Part shown: one piece after another, positions 24,223 through 36,972 of the stretch
Numbering within the stretch: the stretch's first letter is position 1
Layout: each line of letters opens with the position of its first letter
Assembly (NCBI RefSeq): GCF_007655135.1
Contig: NC_045129.1
Span: forward strand, 9,052,001 to 9,116,000
From: Punica granatum
Lineage: Eukaryota > Streptophyta > Magnoliopsida > Myrtales > Lythraceae
DNA length: 64,000 nucleotides
Direction of reading: 5' to 3'
Translations under genes and position numbers: made by a program
The notes under the pieces: model-generated
What the model was told of the DNA's origin: nothing
The model's database searches: none
What the model saw: the letters and a program-made list of their open reading frames with translations, nothing else

Positions 24223-25735
24223 TACTTGATATAGTATTTTTTTAGCATCAAATAGAAAGAAGAATATCTCAGTTAATAACTTATAATAACGTGAAAAGGA
24301 AAATGAGATCCCTAGACTACGTAAAATATATTATGGTCCACACTATATATTTAGTTAGTTTTAATAAGGCATGTGCATATGTCTATTTCTAACCTCCTAT
24401 TTAAGCAGGGACTAGAAAAAAAAAATGATAACGACTATGGGTCTCGGCACATTGAAGAGTTCGATGCAAGATAAATGAGCACTCTTCGAAATTTATAGCT
24501 TAGTTAAGGCACCATACGAAAACAGCTTGTAAGATGATTACAAGCTTGTTTATCACCGAAAAACGGCATGCTTGTAAGATGATTATTAACTTATTATTAA
24601 AAGTTTAATATATCATTAAGACTGGAGTCCCAAGGAAATCACTCATATATATTGCCACCATCTCTCCTCCATATCATCGTTGTTTGCATGAAGTGAGTGA
24701 TATATAGATGATCAATCTAATGCAATCAACATTAATATTCCATTACCTAAGTTGTGATTTTAGATTTTGCCACGATTAATCTAATTAGCTAGGTGAACTT
24801 TTATACAGGATACGTGTGGCTTGTCCTATTGAATTTGCAATTAGACGACTGTTGCATTCCTTCTAACCATATAAAGGCAAAGGATCTAATGTCGTGACAT
24901 TTACTATTATATATAGTAATCCAAATCGAGACGTCAGAGGTTGAAAGAGACATGACTTAGTCCAATGATTTGACTGATGATAGATGAGAGAAAATACAAA
25001 GAACTTTCTCCACCTCACCAGACATATACGTTCTACTCTGGGCAGCAAAATGAAATCAATACGTATGAATCGATCGATGCATGTATACATATATACATAA
25101 ATGGCTCTCTATCAAAATGCTATTGTTCTTTTTTTTTTCTTTTTCCAGATTAATGCAATTCAAATCTGTGAGATTATCTGCTCAAATATGTTCACAGCAC
25201 GAATGAATCAATACTATTTACATTATTACGTACAATATATACAGCTCAAAACGATTGCAAGCAGGGTCTTATATGCAGTTGAAGCCATTGGCGAACTTTT
25301 TTGAGCAAATCCTAGAGAATCTTTGGAGTTATTGCTAGCTTGGAACTCGGTTGCTTGCCTATAATCTGCATTAATCCAATGCTGACTATATTATACATAT
25401 ATCAACGATCCACGACGGAGCCCTCTGCACGGGATAGTGGAGACACTCGAGAGTACAGTGTTTGTAGTTTAGGGTACCATGCTAACATGATTCTCATAAT
25501 TTGATCCAACATGTATTAAGTGATACTCTACTCATTGAGTTGATTCAATTGCCATTTGCAAACAAATTTGGTCCCTCATTTGGTTACAATGACATGACTA
25601 GGAAAGGCCTATTGACAATTTGGTGTTCATGGACACAAGCAACAATCCTTCGACATGCAAAAGACATGATTTGAAATCGCAAAACCAAAATGTCTCACGC
25701 GTAAAAGTTGCGTCAGTTTATCATCGGTACATTTT
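24223..25735. other. Intergenic, no gene seen
   Basis: No supported gene on either strand. Short frames in this stretch are low complexity. Confidence 0.55.
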
Positions 25736-25746
25736 AGAAATCTTAT

Positions 25747-26167
25747 GTATCAGCCAAACTATTCATCTTTCAGTCTCTCATTCGGCGATATCTGATTCCT
25801 TTCTTATTATCGAATCGGACTCTTCTGCTGTTGTTGGTTGTATACAAAAGGGATCAGGTGGTCCATAGAAATACCGTCAGATCTTCATTGACATTCATCT
25901 CTCCTCTATGCACTTCAACCGCATTAAATTTCAGCACACTCTCAGAAAAGGAAATGTTGTAGCTAATTACTTTGGCTAAATTTGGCATTGATAGAAACCG
26001 AGATTTTGTTGCTTGGCTTTAAGTTCTTTGTTGTTGGCTTTACCTTTCCTATTGTCACTCATCTTCATGTTTTCTTCCTTGTTGTTGATTCTCTATTGTA
26101 TGGACTCTATATAGATTTTGTAGTCATCTTTTACTAATGATAAGCCGTGATTTATTAAAAACAAAAA
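25747..26167 (+). mobile_element. 5'-truncated LINE insertion with 11-bp target-site duplication
   Basis: Plus-strand remnant of an L1-type ORF2 C-terminus: RNase H-like residues (LIIESDSSAVVGCIQKGS, then in another frame a piece like HTLRKGNVVANYF), a 3' tail and an A-rich end at about 26156-26168. It is flanked by the direct repeat AGAAATCTTAT at 25736-25746 and 26168-26178, so the inserted piece is about 421 bp. Frameshifts and stops make it non-functional. Confidence 0.8.
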
Positions 26168-26178
26168 AGAAATCTTAT

Positions 26179-27315
26179 AGATTAATATATATATATATAC
26201 CCAAATGTATTTTATTCCTACAGAAATCTGTGAGTCTTATAAAGAGAAGAAGGAAAGAAAATAAAGAGACGATAAAAGTTTACCGACAAAAATTACATCT
26301 GAAACTTCTCGATTCTAAATAACCGCGCGTATTAATGTATTAAGCTTCCTTTTATCTGAATGCATGCCCAAAGTTTAATCGGTCAATCCTTGCCGTTGAA
26401 GTGGGCCCTCGAGGACCCAAGGATCAGTCCGATTTTGGACTCTTTCGTTAGAAAATCAACCAATTTAAGGGGCAAATCATTAAATCGGTTTGTGTATGGA
26501 ATCGACTTTGGGTGTTCTCTTGTTTGCTTTTACAGGGAACACAGCGCCACCCACTTTGATTAGAACTTTGGCTTATGTTATGCATTTTGATGAGTTATTT
26601 AAAGAATTATTATTCAATTGGCTTTTTGTGGTGATTTGTCTTTTAACCCTAACATGGCTTTGGCACTATTCTATGACAAAATTATATCTCCTTTGACAGC
26701 TAAGAGTCAAAGTTACACTACGACCTATACGATAAAATGAAATGCATGCAATCGTCATGAGATGAGAAGTAAATTTGCTAATATATATTGTCTATGAATT
26801 GGAAATTATTAATTACATGCACAACATATGACAAATAATTTAACATATATAAGTTTGACTTATACATCATATGCGACGGTGACCCATAAATTTGATAAAG
26901 AATTCGCTTGAATCTGATCATTTCACTAGCATCATGTTCGTAGGTCTAAGACGGAGAAAACGCTAATTTACCCCAGATCAATAGACCTATATTATGTTTA
27001 AATATCAAAATGCGGCTTTATTTGAAAAAAGAAATTGATTGTAATCCTTTCAATCAATTTAGAATTTCAGACTATGCCAATATAAGATTTACCACAAAAT
27101 TTTGGACGAACTTGGAGAAGGGAAGTCGTTGATTAATTATGGAGGAGGGAGGAAGACCACGTGGTTGTGTAGTAGGACAAGGGTTAATAGATATCCCCAC
27201 CCACACACTACCCGTCCTTTAATCTCATCATAGTGAAAGATGGATTAGATAGAATTTTGAATATATATAACAATAACGAGAGTTTTTTCAGGGCATCTCA
27301 ACACTCTTTTTTTTT
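26179..27315. other. Intergenic, no gene seen
   Basis: No supported gene. A 67-codon frame at 26360-26563 has mixed composition but no recognisable domain. Confidence 0.5.
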
Positions 27316-27441
27316 TAATAAAGTCTCGGATTCGAGTCTTGCAAATATAAAAAATTAACAATTTAGAGAATTTTACTTTTTAATTGGTGAATTTAAATCA
27401 AACCCGAATTGGTCGGGTTTCATTTAATCTTTCAGGTAACA
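27316..27441 (+). repeat. SINE family A, copy 6 (5'-truncated)
   Basis: Starts within the box-B region (AAAGTCTCGGATTCGAGTCT) and continues through the body to 'gggtttcatttaatctttcagg'; the head is missing. A (TA)n tract follows at 27466-27506. Confidence 0.55.
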
Positions 27442-27470
27442 GGTGATGGAGATTGAAAATTTTTGAATAT

Positions 27471-27506
<36 letters not shown>

Positions 27507-28060
27507 ATTTAATTAATAATTGCAAAAGGGGACCATGTAATAATATATAGAGGAAGACTCTATAAGGAGTCTCCCATTGGTGACAACCACCATTGGTGAC
27601 AACCAACATGATACTTCACGTTACTCTCCATTACCTCGCTCGCACTTCCTAGGAGACATTGCCATGGTCCACTTGCTTCCCAACCCTTTGGCCCCACACA
27701 TATCACTCTAATTTGATCTCTTCTTCTTCCATGTAACTGTACTCGATTGAGCTGAGATCGACCCTGAATATACGTCGCATGAAATATCCTATCCTACTTT
27801 GTTTCGATTAAATTGGATCCATCGGTCTCAATCGCCAGCATAAATTAATCATCCTCTTTTTTAACATATATTTGACTTGAAGGATGCTATGACCCTTATC
27901 AGCTAGCCCCGTGTGTCATGGGTCGATGTCGGAGAGGATAGACAAGTTGATGACGGACTATTTTCGGAAACTTGATGCGGTTTGGCAGTCAAGACTACAT
28001 ATCCTGATCCACCTCTTAGGTCTACGATTGCTGAGAGCTACAGGTCGAAGAAATTATTTG
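27442..28060. other. Intergenic, no gene seen
   Basis: Contains (TA)n at 27466-27506, interrupted by one G. No supported gene; 27560-27720 is less AT-rich but has no open frame. Confidence 0.5.
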
Positions 28061-28246
28061 GGGGCGTTTGGTTTCAGAGTTAAAGTAACTTTGATTTTGA
28101 TTTTGATTTTGATTTTGATTGTGGAAAAAGACAAATGAGATGGTATTATAAATTTGACTTGGAAAACGTGTGTTTTTGTTGTGTAGTGGGTAGAGTTAAA
28201 ATCAAAATCATGATTCTAAAATCTGATCATGAAACCAAACAGGCTC
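28061..28246. mobile_element. MITE with TTG target-site duplication (family M1)
   Basis: 186-bp element with ends GGGGCGTTTGGTTTCAGAGT and (reverse complement of the right end) GAGCCTGTTTGGTTTCATGA, flanked by TTG at 28058-28060 and 28247-28249. It holds a (TTTTGA)n stretch. A relative in opposite orientation lies at 48460-48691. The 3-bp duplication and the GGGYGTTTGG-type end suggest the PIF/Harbinger (Tourist) group. Confidence 0.75.
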
Positions 28247-28249
28247 TTG

Positions 28250-30060
28250 AATCCTGTACCTACACTATTGTAATGCATTGATATCTTGGTCCATGCTAAG
28301 ACTTCTCTCTCTCGTGTAGTAAGCCGTTGATTGACTCAATATATAAGGACCGATTGATTAGAGTCGCGGTGAAGAGGTCAATGAAAGCTACGCTGTGCCC
28401 TAGCTAGCTACTGAATTAAATCAGTTAGATTATAAGTTTATATATCGAAATATATATATGTGTGTGTGTATGATATATGTATTTATGTAACGTCGAGACG
28501 TAAACTCCAAGCTTTCACGGGCCAAATTCAAAGCCCAGTAACCGTTGACTTGATTAGAAGTCATTGAGAAAATGACTCATTACAAAGTCAAATAGGAAAA
28601 ATCCTTATACATCGTGGTTCAACGCAGGAGAAATTGTGTAGTTACGTAAAATTATTGCATGATGCTCACATGCTTAACGGGCCATTTCATGTTTATTGTA
28701 ATTTGATCAAAATTTTCTCACATCTTGTTGTGAGGTTCGATCCCTGAAAAATGTTCCTAGTCAAACCACATGGTTAATTCACTTGGATCATACGACATCC
28801 GTGCATGAAAAGATCTATCAATGAATAAAAATCAACAAAGAGAAAAGAGAAAAAAACAAATAAATAAATATTTAACGTAAGGCTCTTGCATGGATTGAAA
28901 GTTGCTATATATTATGTGTATGTATATTTTCTTGATGGGAATTTTTGGCAATATGCATTTGAAGTCAACCCCTTGAGGTTGACCGGAAATCGAGCTTCAA
29001 TCCTCAAGTTGTCGGAGGGTTTTCAGCTCAAGAAAATTCGGACGTTCAATAAATAGGCTTGATGGGGATGCGTAATGTTAATTTATAGAATAATAAACAT
29101 AATATATAGTTAATGTAATATAATGAATATATCGCATTGCATGTCCAATTAATATGTTAAAGTTGGCGAATGAGGTCCAAAGTTCAGTAGGAGAAAATGA
29201 TGCAATATCTCTGGTTATTATTTCATTTTCAGTTTTTTGATAATGGCTAAGGTCAACATTCGCTACACACGTTATGGTAGGAGAGATGATAAGAAACAAA
29301 GCTGCTTATAATGAATAATCCATAAAATAAAACTTGATTGGTATGTCGTATATGCATCGTAAGCCCAGTAACTCAACGCTTGAAATTTTATATCGACTAA
29401 ATCTTGTGACAGATGCAGTAATAATTATAAATTAAATTGTGAACTTAATGTATTTATAAGAATATTTCTATAAAGTGCTTTATGAATCTGATGACTGAAA
29501 GACACTTAGAGAGGGAGGGGGGGTGTGTTGGTGTGGGGGTTGGGGTTGGGGGAAGGAAACCCAATGGATTAAATTTTCAAGGAATATCGCACTTAATCTT
29601 GGTTTTCGAGAGTATAATTCTTGCGATAGATAAGTGATGAGGTAGAGTTCTCGAACTGATTGACTGATCAAATTCTCGATTCGGAAATCAACTTGCTAAT
29701 CGGTACGAGGTTGATACATTTGTAGTCCATGCAAGTAATCTCGAGTCTTTGTCCAATTTTGAGAATGGATTGTAGTGTTTTCTCGAGTGTTCTTAGCACG
29801 AATGGACATCTCATTTTGAAAGAGAATTTTTTTGAAAGAGAATGCTACATGAGTATTAGTCGCTCATCAAGCTTTGTCCTACTTCAACAAACCAATTAGT
29901 CAGCCTTATTACTTGGCTTGGGAAATTTCTTCACCACTTGCTCTCTATTTGAATCGAGAAAAACGAGGGGAAAAAAAAAACAGAGAGAGAGAGATGATGG
30001 GAAATTTCCAGAAACACATTAATTTTATATAGGATCTTTTAAATTCGTTTTCTCCATTAA
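28250..30060. other. Intergenic, no gene seen
   Basis: No supported gene. Includes the G-rich run at 29511-29556, listed separately. Confidence 0.55.
29511..29556 (+). other. G-rich run with quadruplex-forming potential
   Basis: Several runs of four to seven G separated by one to about ten bases, ending in three G runs with TT spacers (29534-29552). It meets the usual sequence rule for a G-quadruplex. No gene lies within several kb. Confidence 0.5.
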
Positions 30061-30221
30061 TGTGAGTTGGTTCAAGTGATTCAGCGTTTATTTTTCTTAA
30101 ACAAATTCTTCAATATGAGTCTTGTAAATAAAAAAATCCACATTGAGAAAACTTTATCTTTTAATGGGTCGACCAAGTTTAAACTGAATTAATCGAGACT
30201 ATTAGACTTCTCAATACCAGA
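30061..30221 (+). repeat. SINE family A, copy 7
   Basis: Head GAGTTGGTTCAAGTGATTCA, then 'gagtcttgtaaata', 'tttatcttttaatgggtcga', 'attaatcgagactattagac' and 'tcaatacca'. Full-length but diverged. Confidence 0.65.
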
Positions 30222-32370
30222 ATATACAAAGGAAAAAAAAATTCATCTCCATCCTCTCCCCTCCTATTACTACAAAGCATTAAAGATGTTGACCTAATCA
30301 CGGAGGCTCCGGACACCATATCAGCTGATTCCGCGACTCTCACTGACTAATCAACTATAACTTAAATTGATTATGGAAACTTCAAGTCGATTATTCGCGC
30401 TGTCTAAATAACGATCACATGAAATGATCACGGAAGCTTCAAGTCGATTACGACTATAAGAAATATTACTGATAAAATTCATGAAAATTTGCCGGCATCA
30501 CAAAATCGACCAGTTCAAAATAAGGGACCCGCAAATTAATAAAGTGAGGGACCAATTTAGGGATTGCTCAATGAGGCCTTTATATTTCGATTTCGTCTTC
30601 TAGTGGTGGCAAGTGGGTAACAGTGAAGCATGGGCAGTGTACCTCAATAGCAGCTGCCCATACTTGAGTCCGAGAAAATCATCCATAGTTGCAGTTTCAT
30701 CGTCAAATTCAAGTGTCTGCTTTGTTACTATTGGAGCACCTAACTGATTCTTAAAATTTTCGATAGAGTGAAAATTATGTGTGATGATCATCCTGTCTTA
30801 CGTGTACGTAACAGTTAATTTAGTCACGTGCCAATGTTCGATTACATATTCCACTGTACTTTTTCGGAGCGAATTTTAGTTCGATAATTGTGCTTGGTCC
30901 ATGCAAATACAAAAGAGTCGTATTCGGAGAGATGTGCAAGCTGTGGCATTGCCGTCTATATTGGGGACTTGGACAGCTTAGATTGAGAGTGATCTTTTGT
31001 TTGATTTGGCTCTGCATGGAGCAAGTCCAGGACCCCCCCTCCAAAAAGAATTCGGGACACCAACGTTCCCTTTCCTCTTAAATGGGTTCACATCAAATCA
31101 TCGAATGTTTAGGATCTCAACATCTTTGCCACGAGCCAGTCCAATATCATGCCGGGTTTAAATTATTTCAACATATAGTCTCTCCACGCAGAGTCATCAC
31201 GTCGTGTTTACGAGTTGATGCAGATCATGCTTCTGTACATGTATATAACCGGTGCCGTGTCTTGGCCTTCAAAACACCAGCTTACAAATCCGACTAGTAG
31301 TGCTCAACCCAAGCAAGTCGTATCTGTCAGGAGTAGCGCCCTCATGGGAGCCGCTTTCTATGACTTCCCAACAAGATTCGAACTAAAGATTCTACAGAGA
31401 TGGCGCCAATGATGAGGGTTTGAGCCTAAAATCTACAATACAGAAAATCCATTTAAGAGGTATTGTATGCTTTGAGTTTGATTAATTGGATTATGTCCGT
31501 AAAAAGGGCACCTTTTGAGAGGATAAAGTAGTTTTACCTCTTATAAGCTTGTTCTGTCCCTTGTCTCTGTGCAATAAGGAATTCGAATATCTCATCTAAT
31601 CACATAATCGACTTAACGCGAGTCCGGAGCACCGGCTTATTCAATATTCTTGACGGTATTTGCCCCTAAAGGAAGACCCAAGGGCATCAATGGAATCCAG
31701 AGACCCGGCCCAACATAGACCCACAATCACACTAAATTATTAGATTAAATTAATTTTGGGCCCGTGCCTGATAATATTTATTAATGAATAGAATAATTTT
31801 ATTTCACAATTCTTTTCAAAACCTTTTGGTATTTTCTTTCCCTTTCGGCTTGTCTAGAATAGGATTCACCTATTAGCCTATTTGAGGATTGGTTGTGCTG
31901 GTTCCTTAAAAGGGGACACAAAGACCTGATGGATCAAAAACAAGACCAACAAGTGGGCCACAATGGGCTGGGCCCAACATGCATGTCTCCTCTTTGGTTT
32001 ATGCAATCTCGCGTGGCGTGCATGTTGTTCCTTCTTAACACTGCACATTTCCTCGGGAAAGATAAATTCCTTTTAAATATAAAAATAATAAAAAGTTATT
32101 TTTTACCGACTAAATATAATATGTTATTGCCTTTTATTTATGCAATATCCATATTTATTTTGAATAATTTTCCTATAGCATGTTGGATCCACTTTCACAA
32201 TGTTGTTATCGGGTTGGCTAAAATCTGTGATATTTACCCTCTTCTTATTGCCACCTGCTGCCAAAAGAACATGAAAAAGAAACACCCACTTTATCCCATA
32301 ATAAAAATTTTTTTTCTTGTGGGAAAGAAATAACCCACTTTTTTTTTTTACATGCATCACGCAGTATTTA
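30222..32370. other. Intergenic, no gene seen
   Basis: The longest frame (31893-32333, 146 codons, plus) is Lys/Ile/Phe-rich with no domain I recognise; its 3' half is AT-rich sequence. I do not call it a gene. Confidence 0.5.
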
Positions 32371-32516
32371 AAATTTTAATAGATTTTAACTAATTTAAAT
32401 TCGAATCAGATCATCCATTAGCAGATAAAGTTTTTCTTATCGTGGGTTTTCTTCTATTCACGATATTCAAATTTAAAAATTTACCAAAGGAAAAGAAGTA
32501 TTGAACCATCTAAATT
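32371..32516 (-). repeat. SINE family A, copy 8 (reverse, decayed)
   Basis: Landmarks in reverse order: 'tagattttaactaatttaaa', 'catccattagcagataaagt', 'tatcgtgggttttc' and 'gaaccatctaaatt'. Confidence 0.5.
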
Positions 32517-32573
32517 AATAATATTTTATTTTATTGAGATCCAGTATAATCAGATTTTTTATTAATATTATAG

Positions 32574-32578
<5 letters not shown>

Positions 32579-32605
<27 letters not shown>
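32579..32605. repeat. (TA)n microsatellite
   Basis: About 13 TA units. Confidence 0.85.
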
Positions 32606-32609
<4 letters not shown>

Positions 32610-33408
32610 TTATGAAAGAGGAACAGCCGCAAAAGCTTTTTGTCAAGAATGTTTTCATTTATTAAGAACGAAAGTTGAGGGCTCGAAAATGATCGATTAT
32701 AGTCCTAATCTCAAATAAAAATGATGCCGACCATCCCTTGTATAAAGTAAGAGATATCTTCACTTATTGGCCGGGACTAATTAATTCTCACTCGACTCAC
32801 CTTAGGTGCTTTCAGCGTATAACAAGCCCACTACACATAATATTTGCACCACATCCTATAATTGAGATTATAGCTTTTAGTTTGCAAAGATTTATTCAGA
32901 TCCTATTATATCTGTCCAATTGAAAAGTACTGCAAGAATATGGCTCGGTGGTATCTGGAGTTTTTAATGAGCAATCTTTACTTGCAATTTCAGTAGTTCA
33001 AAACTCAGAAAGCATTTATTAGGATCAAGATGACGTCCAAATAGATATTAGTAAGACACCTCGTGATCACACCCTAAATAGTACGGGAATCTGATTACAT
33101 CTTTGCATGGTAAAAGTTTGAAGATCTCTTTAATAGTAAAATACTGATCATAATCAGTTAAGAAACACTAAAATTTTGTAGGACAAGGATGTCTCCTGCT
33201 CATTCCAAAAGTCCAAACAAATCGAACAACAACTCGACCACAATGCTCCAGTAAAGCAAGTAGATTGTTTCTTTTTCCACTCTTCTTCAGTCCAGACAGT
33301 AACAACGACAACCATAGAACCCAAACTTCGAGTCAGTTTGAAGTAACAATCCAATTTTTTCGACCATTTAAAGGACAAAATCGTAAATATAGTTTTGCAT
33401 TCATTCCA
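32606..33408. other. Intergenic, no gene seen
   Basis: No supported gene. The stretch around 33160-33380 on the minus strand is less AT-rich and could be a 3' UTR of the candidate exons at 33409-34030. Confidence 0.4.
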
Positions 33409-34030
33409 TCACCGTAAGATGTAATAAGTTCGCAAGAGCGCCAGCAAGTAGTTAATATGCAGGTCGACTGGTAGATGATGCCCACGGTGGATGGTCCCTG
33501 ATCCTGCTACAGCTGCAACAGCAATGTTCCAGCTAGCATCATTGTCCTCTGTCTGATATAAGACACATTGCAAGGAACACGATCCGCAAAAGTCGTCACC
33601 TCCTATTGCATCAACAATAGGTAGCCGCGCGGACCTCCATTGCTCTGGCAATGCCATATCCAAGCTCACACCGAGCTAAAATCCTCTGTCCCGCTTCTTT
33701 CAGCCACCTACACTACTTAGTTGGCCAACCACAATGGTGCATAGGAGTCATGCAGATAAAACGTAATGAGGAATTATAATCCGAGCTGCAGCCGACTTAC
33801 TGATGACCCGTATCTAATCCAGGCGCCATTCAACCACTTGAAATTTTTACAAGCAAAATAGGCATACAAAATGTTAGCTCGACTCACGTCCCTATCACCA
33901 GCAGTGTGGCATGCATGCAAGGACCAGTGAAAGGTATCACATTGGGCTTGCACATTCAGAGCATACTCAAAGGACACAAGGAAGAGCGAATCGAGTTCAA
34001 ATCCAACAGATTGAACATTACTGCTCTTCT
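33409..34030 (-). other. Two possible minus-strand exons of an unrecognised transcript
   Basis: On the minus strand an open segment down to about 33790 ends at a strong donor (TCA then GTAAGT). It continues in phase after a TTTTAG acceptor near 33676 into another open segment ending in a stop at 33409. Together they give over 130 in-frame codons with mixed, non-repetitive composition (for example CDTFHWSLHACHTAGDRD and LDMALPEQWRSARLP). No clear first exon or start is seen, and I recognise no family. It begins about 370 bp past the stop of the pectin methyltransferase gene on the same strand, so it could instead be a spliced 3' UTR of that gene. Confidence 0.25.
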
Positions 34031-34400
34031 CCAGGGCTTTGGGTTTTCAGACTCGAAATTTACTCCATATGGTTAGAGACTCGGGATCCTCAGTCACCGA
34101 CAAGGTGGAGAAACAGAAACATCCGGAGACCCAGTAAAGAAACCTGAGTCCTGAATCTTATAATAAATCAATAAATACTGAATTACCTTCTGTAATATCA
34201 AAGACGGCATAAAAATGAAACATGTGGTAACTGTAGGTCTATAACCAACCGATGTGGTGAATCACATTGTGTGTGCTTCCCACGGGAAATTAGAACATTA
34301 TCCTGATTATTTTCCATCTAAAAGATTAATATATATAATCGAGAAGTATCTAACAGCTATCGAATGGATTATAATGATTAACCATCCCTATGCAAAAGAA

Positions 34401-36873
34401 TTAGTGATACGATTTTAGGTGGAAAACTTGGCAGCCCGGCTCATAAGATCTCTTAGACGCAGCTTGCTCGAACTTTTTACTTGCAGATTCATTCTCTTCT
34501 AAGCTCATCTGCATGAAGAAGCGTATCCACCAAGACGAGCTCCGCATTTTGGGCTTCACAAAGAAAAAGAAAATGAATGATAAGAAAACCAACTCCATAT
34601 ATGCAACACAATAAGAAAAAGCTCAATAGAAACCACCAAGAGATGGAACTTTATTTCCAGCAAAAGCAGACGGAACTTTGTTAACTCCTGGTAAACCTTC
34701 AAGGGTATCAATTTTGGTGGACACGAGAAAGTACTAATAATATTCAGTTTTGGAAGTTAATTGTGTTTCATGAAGCACTGCAATTGACAAGCCAAAAAGC
34801 TTATAACATAGGATAGCCACTTACCGGCCTTCCGAATTTAGATACTTCCCCAACCTTAGCTTTCTGTTTGCTTGGAAACCCTGAATGAAAAATAAGAAGA
34901 GTTTAGAAAGAATCTTACGCAAAACGAATATTACAAAACACCATTTGTCTGAAAATGAACCTGAAATATATCTAGTACCTTATGGAATTTAATATCCAGC
35001 AAGAAACCTTATGGAATTTAATAAAATAATTGTCTCAAGCAGTATATAATTCCCATAGATTACAAAACCAAACTAGGGATTGAATTAGCCATGTTCATGG
35101 TTTCAATGAATTGGATTTACTAATATTTTTAAGAAATAAATTTAAAAAAGAAAAACTTAAGCACAAGGGGACCCATCCTGAAAGCAAGAACACCACAATC
35201 TTTCAATTTGTTCAGTTGCAGATCTGATTTTAAGGAACCCAATCATTAAGAGCTTCTGCTTCCTGGTTGAACCAAAACCCCTAGTTCAGCCAGTCCAGTT
35301 GGCCCAGTTTATAGACCAAGTTTATACCTGTAAAAATAACTATGCTATCAGCCGAAACCCTGGCTAGGTCAGGAAGAGTCCTGTTGAGATACTTTGGGGA
35401 CAAATAATCCAATGAGTCTGACACGATGACGAGGGAAAATGACTTTGGCCTGTAAGGGAGAGGGAACTTAATGTCCGCAACTCGAACAAAGCCCTTGCGG
35501 ACAAGTCTCTTGCAGCTTCTGTCGGCATCTTCTATGTCATAAGGTTCCACACCCCAAGCTTCAGTCTCTTCCTCTTTCAGCAGTTGAGAAACTACCGAAC
35601 AAGTGTCCGGTCCCACGTGCAAAACCTTGTGCATACTATCACCATAAGCCTTCTTCAGTACAGGCAATGCTCTTTGAACCTCCAATGTGCATGAGAAGTC
35701 ACCTAGAAGGAAAAAAAAAAACCAATGTTTAGGAGGCAACTGAACATGAACAAATTATCAAATGTCTAAAGACATCATTCCTGGAACAAGCAGGGTGATC
35801 TTCTCCAAATTTTCGGCTCCCACTTTGTCAGAAACAAGTAATATAAGGAAAAGATACATTTTGTAACACTTCAAGAGTGGTTTTATAATCCTCCTGATCT
35901 TGTGAATGATAATCTAACACTTTTCTTTCTCTCTCTCTCTCTCTCTCTTTTTTTTTTTTTCCTTTTTCTTTGTTATAATTGCTTTTATAGAAAAAGAAAA
36001 ATGAAGAAGCTACAGAACCCATTTCCCAATACTAAACACATTTATTTGCACTAGTTTTTCAACCTCTGCTCACCCACATCTAATAACTAGCAAAGTCATT
36101 CCAAGTTCATCTCAAAACATTTCTTGATTTAACTAATCCAGTCTATTCGAACAACCAAAAATTGCCTGACAATCCGAGAAAACACCTACCCTGCAATACA
36201 TTTATCATGTGAAATGCAAAAGTATTCACAAGTTAATTCTGGTTTTAACACAACAGCAAATGCTGGAAGCCTGGAAAAGAGATTGTAGTGATAGTTTGAG
36301 TAATGAAATTAGGGGACAGAGTCCCATTGAGGTGATGCAAAAAACACCGTGGTATCTACCTTCAACCTTGCTAAATGCTTCCACCTTTCTTCCAAATAAA
36401 CCTGTAGTAATATTACAAGTTAATCAACATGCTAACGTAAACCAAAATTGAAATTATAACAAGGATAGACCTAATCCTCTGCTAAGTGCATCACAAAGAA
36501 GAAAGGACTTAAGAATGTTGGCACCCTAGAGTTATGGAAGCAATAAGTGAAATATAAGAAATTAATAATGCGAGAGAAATGACCTGAGCCATAGGCAAAG
36601 CAAATGAGCAGGACTGCTCCCTGTAGAATTAATGAAAATGGAAAAACAAGCCATAGTAAGAAATGGAGTTTGACGTGTTCACATTAAAATACTTTCCAAT
36701 GGGAATGAGAAAGGAGAAAAGAAAAACACGAGGGAGAGAAAGAGGAATGCTACCAAAAGGACAAGAACAACTGATAGCAACGGTGAAGATCGGGACTTCG
36801 AATGTAAAGATCCAGCAAAAGGGATTCCACTGTCGACCAGTCGGCGACTGGAGCCTACTTGCCTCCTCGCCAT
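34401..36873 (-). CDS. CGR2: Golgi pectin (homogalacturonan) methyltransferase, CGR2/CGR3 family
   Basis: Type II Golgi membrane protein that methyl-esterifies homogalacturonan, as CGR2/CGR3 do in Arabidopsis. Six exons: 36754-36873, 36584-36620, 36360-36401, 35328-35702, 34825-34880, 34401-34553. All introns are GT-AG and phases agree, giving 260 residues, the family length. The N-terminus MARRQVGSSRRLVDSG and the SLHSKSRSSPLLS stretch match family members. One membrane anchor spans about residues 34-52 and is split by intron 1. The methyltransferase-like domain follows (YGDSMHKVLHVGPDTCSVV, EAWGVEPYDIEDAD, VRVADIKFPLPYR, SLVIVSDSLDYLSPKYLNRT). The C-terminus has PKMRSSSWWIRFF and CQVFHLKSYH. 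It lies head-to-tail behind the HflX gene. CGR2 rather than CGR3 is chosen from that neighbourhood, not from sequence. Confidence 0.95.
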
Positions 36874-36939
36874 TGCTACTTCTTATTTAAGAATAATTTA
36901 TCTGCCTCCACAATAAACAGATAAACGGGAATATCCTTG

Positions 36940-36943
<4 letters not shown>

Positions 36944-36972
<29 letters not shown>
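36944..36972. repeat. Poly(A) homopolymer, 29 bases
   Basis: Uninterrupted A run inside the presumed 5' UTR intron of the pectin methyltransferase gene (T run in the sense of the gene). Confidence 0.9.

Noticed and set aside
31893..32333. 146-codon plus-strand frame
   Set aside because: AT-driven Lys/Ile/Phe composition, no domain, and no splice or promoter context.
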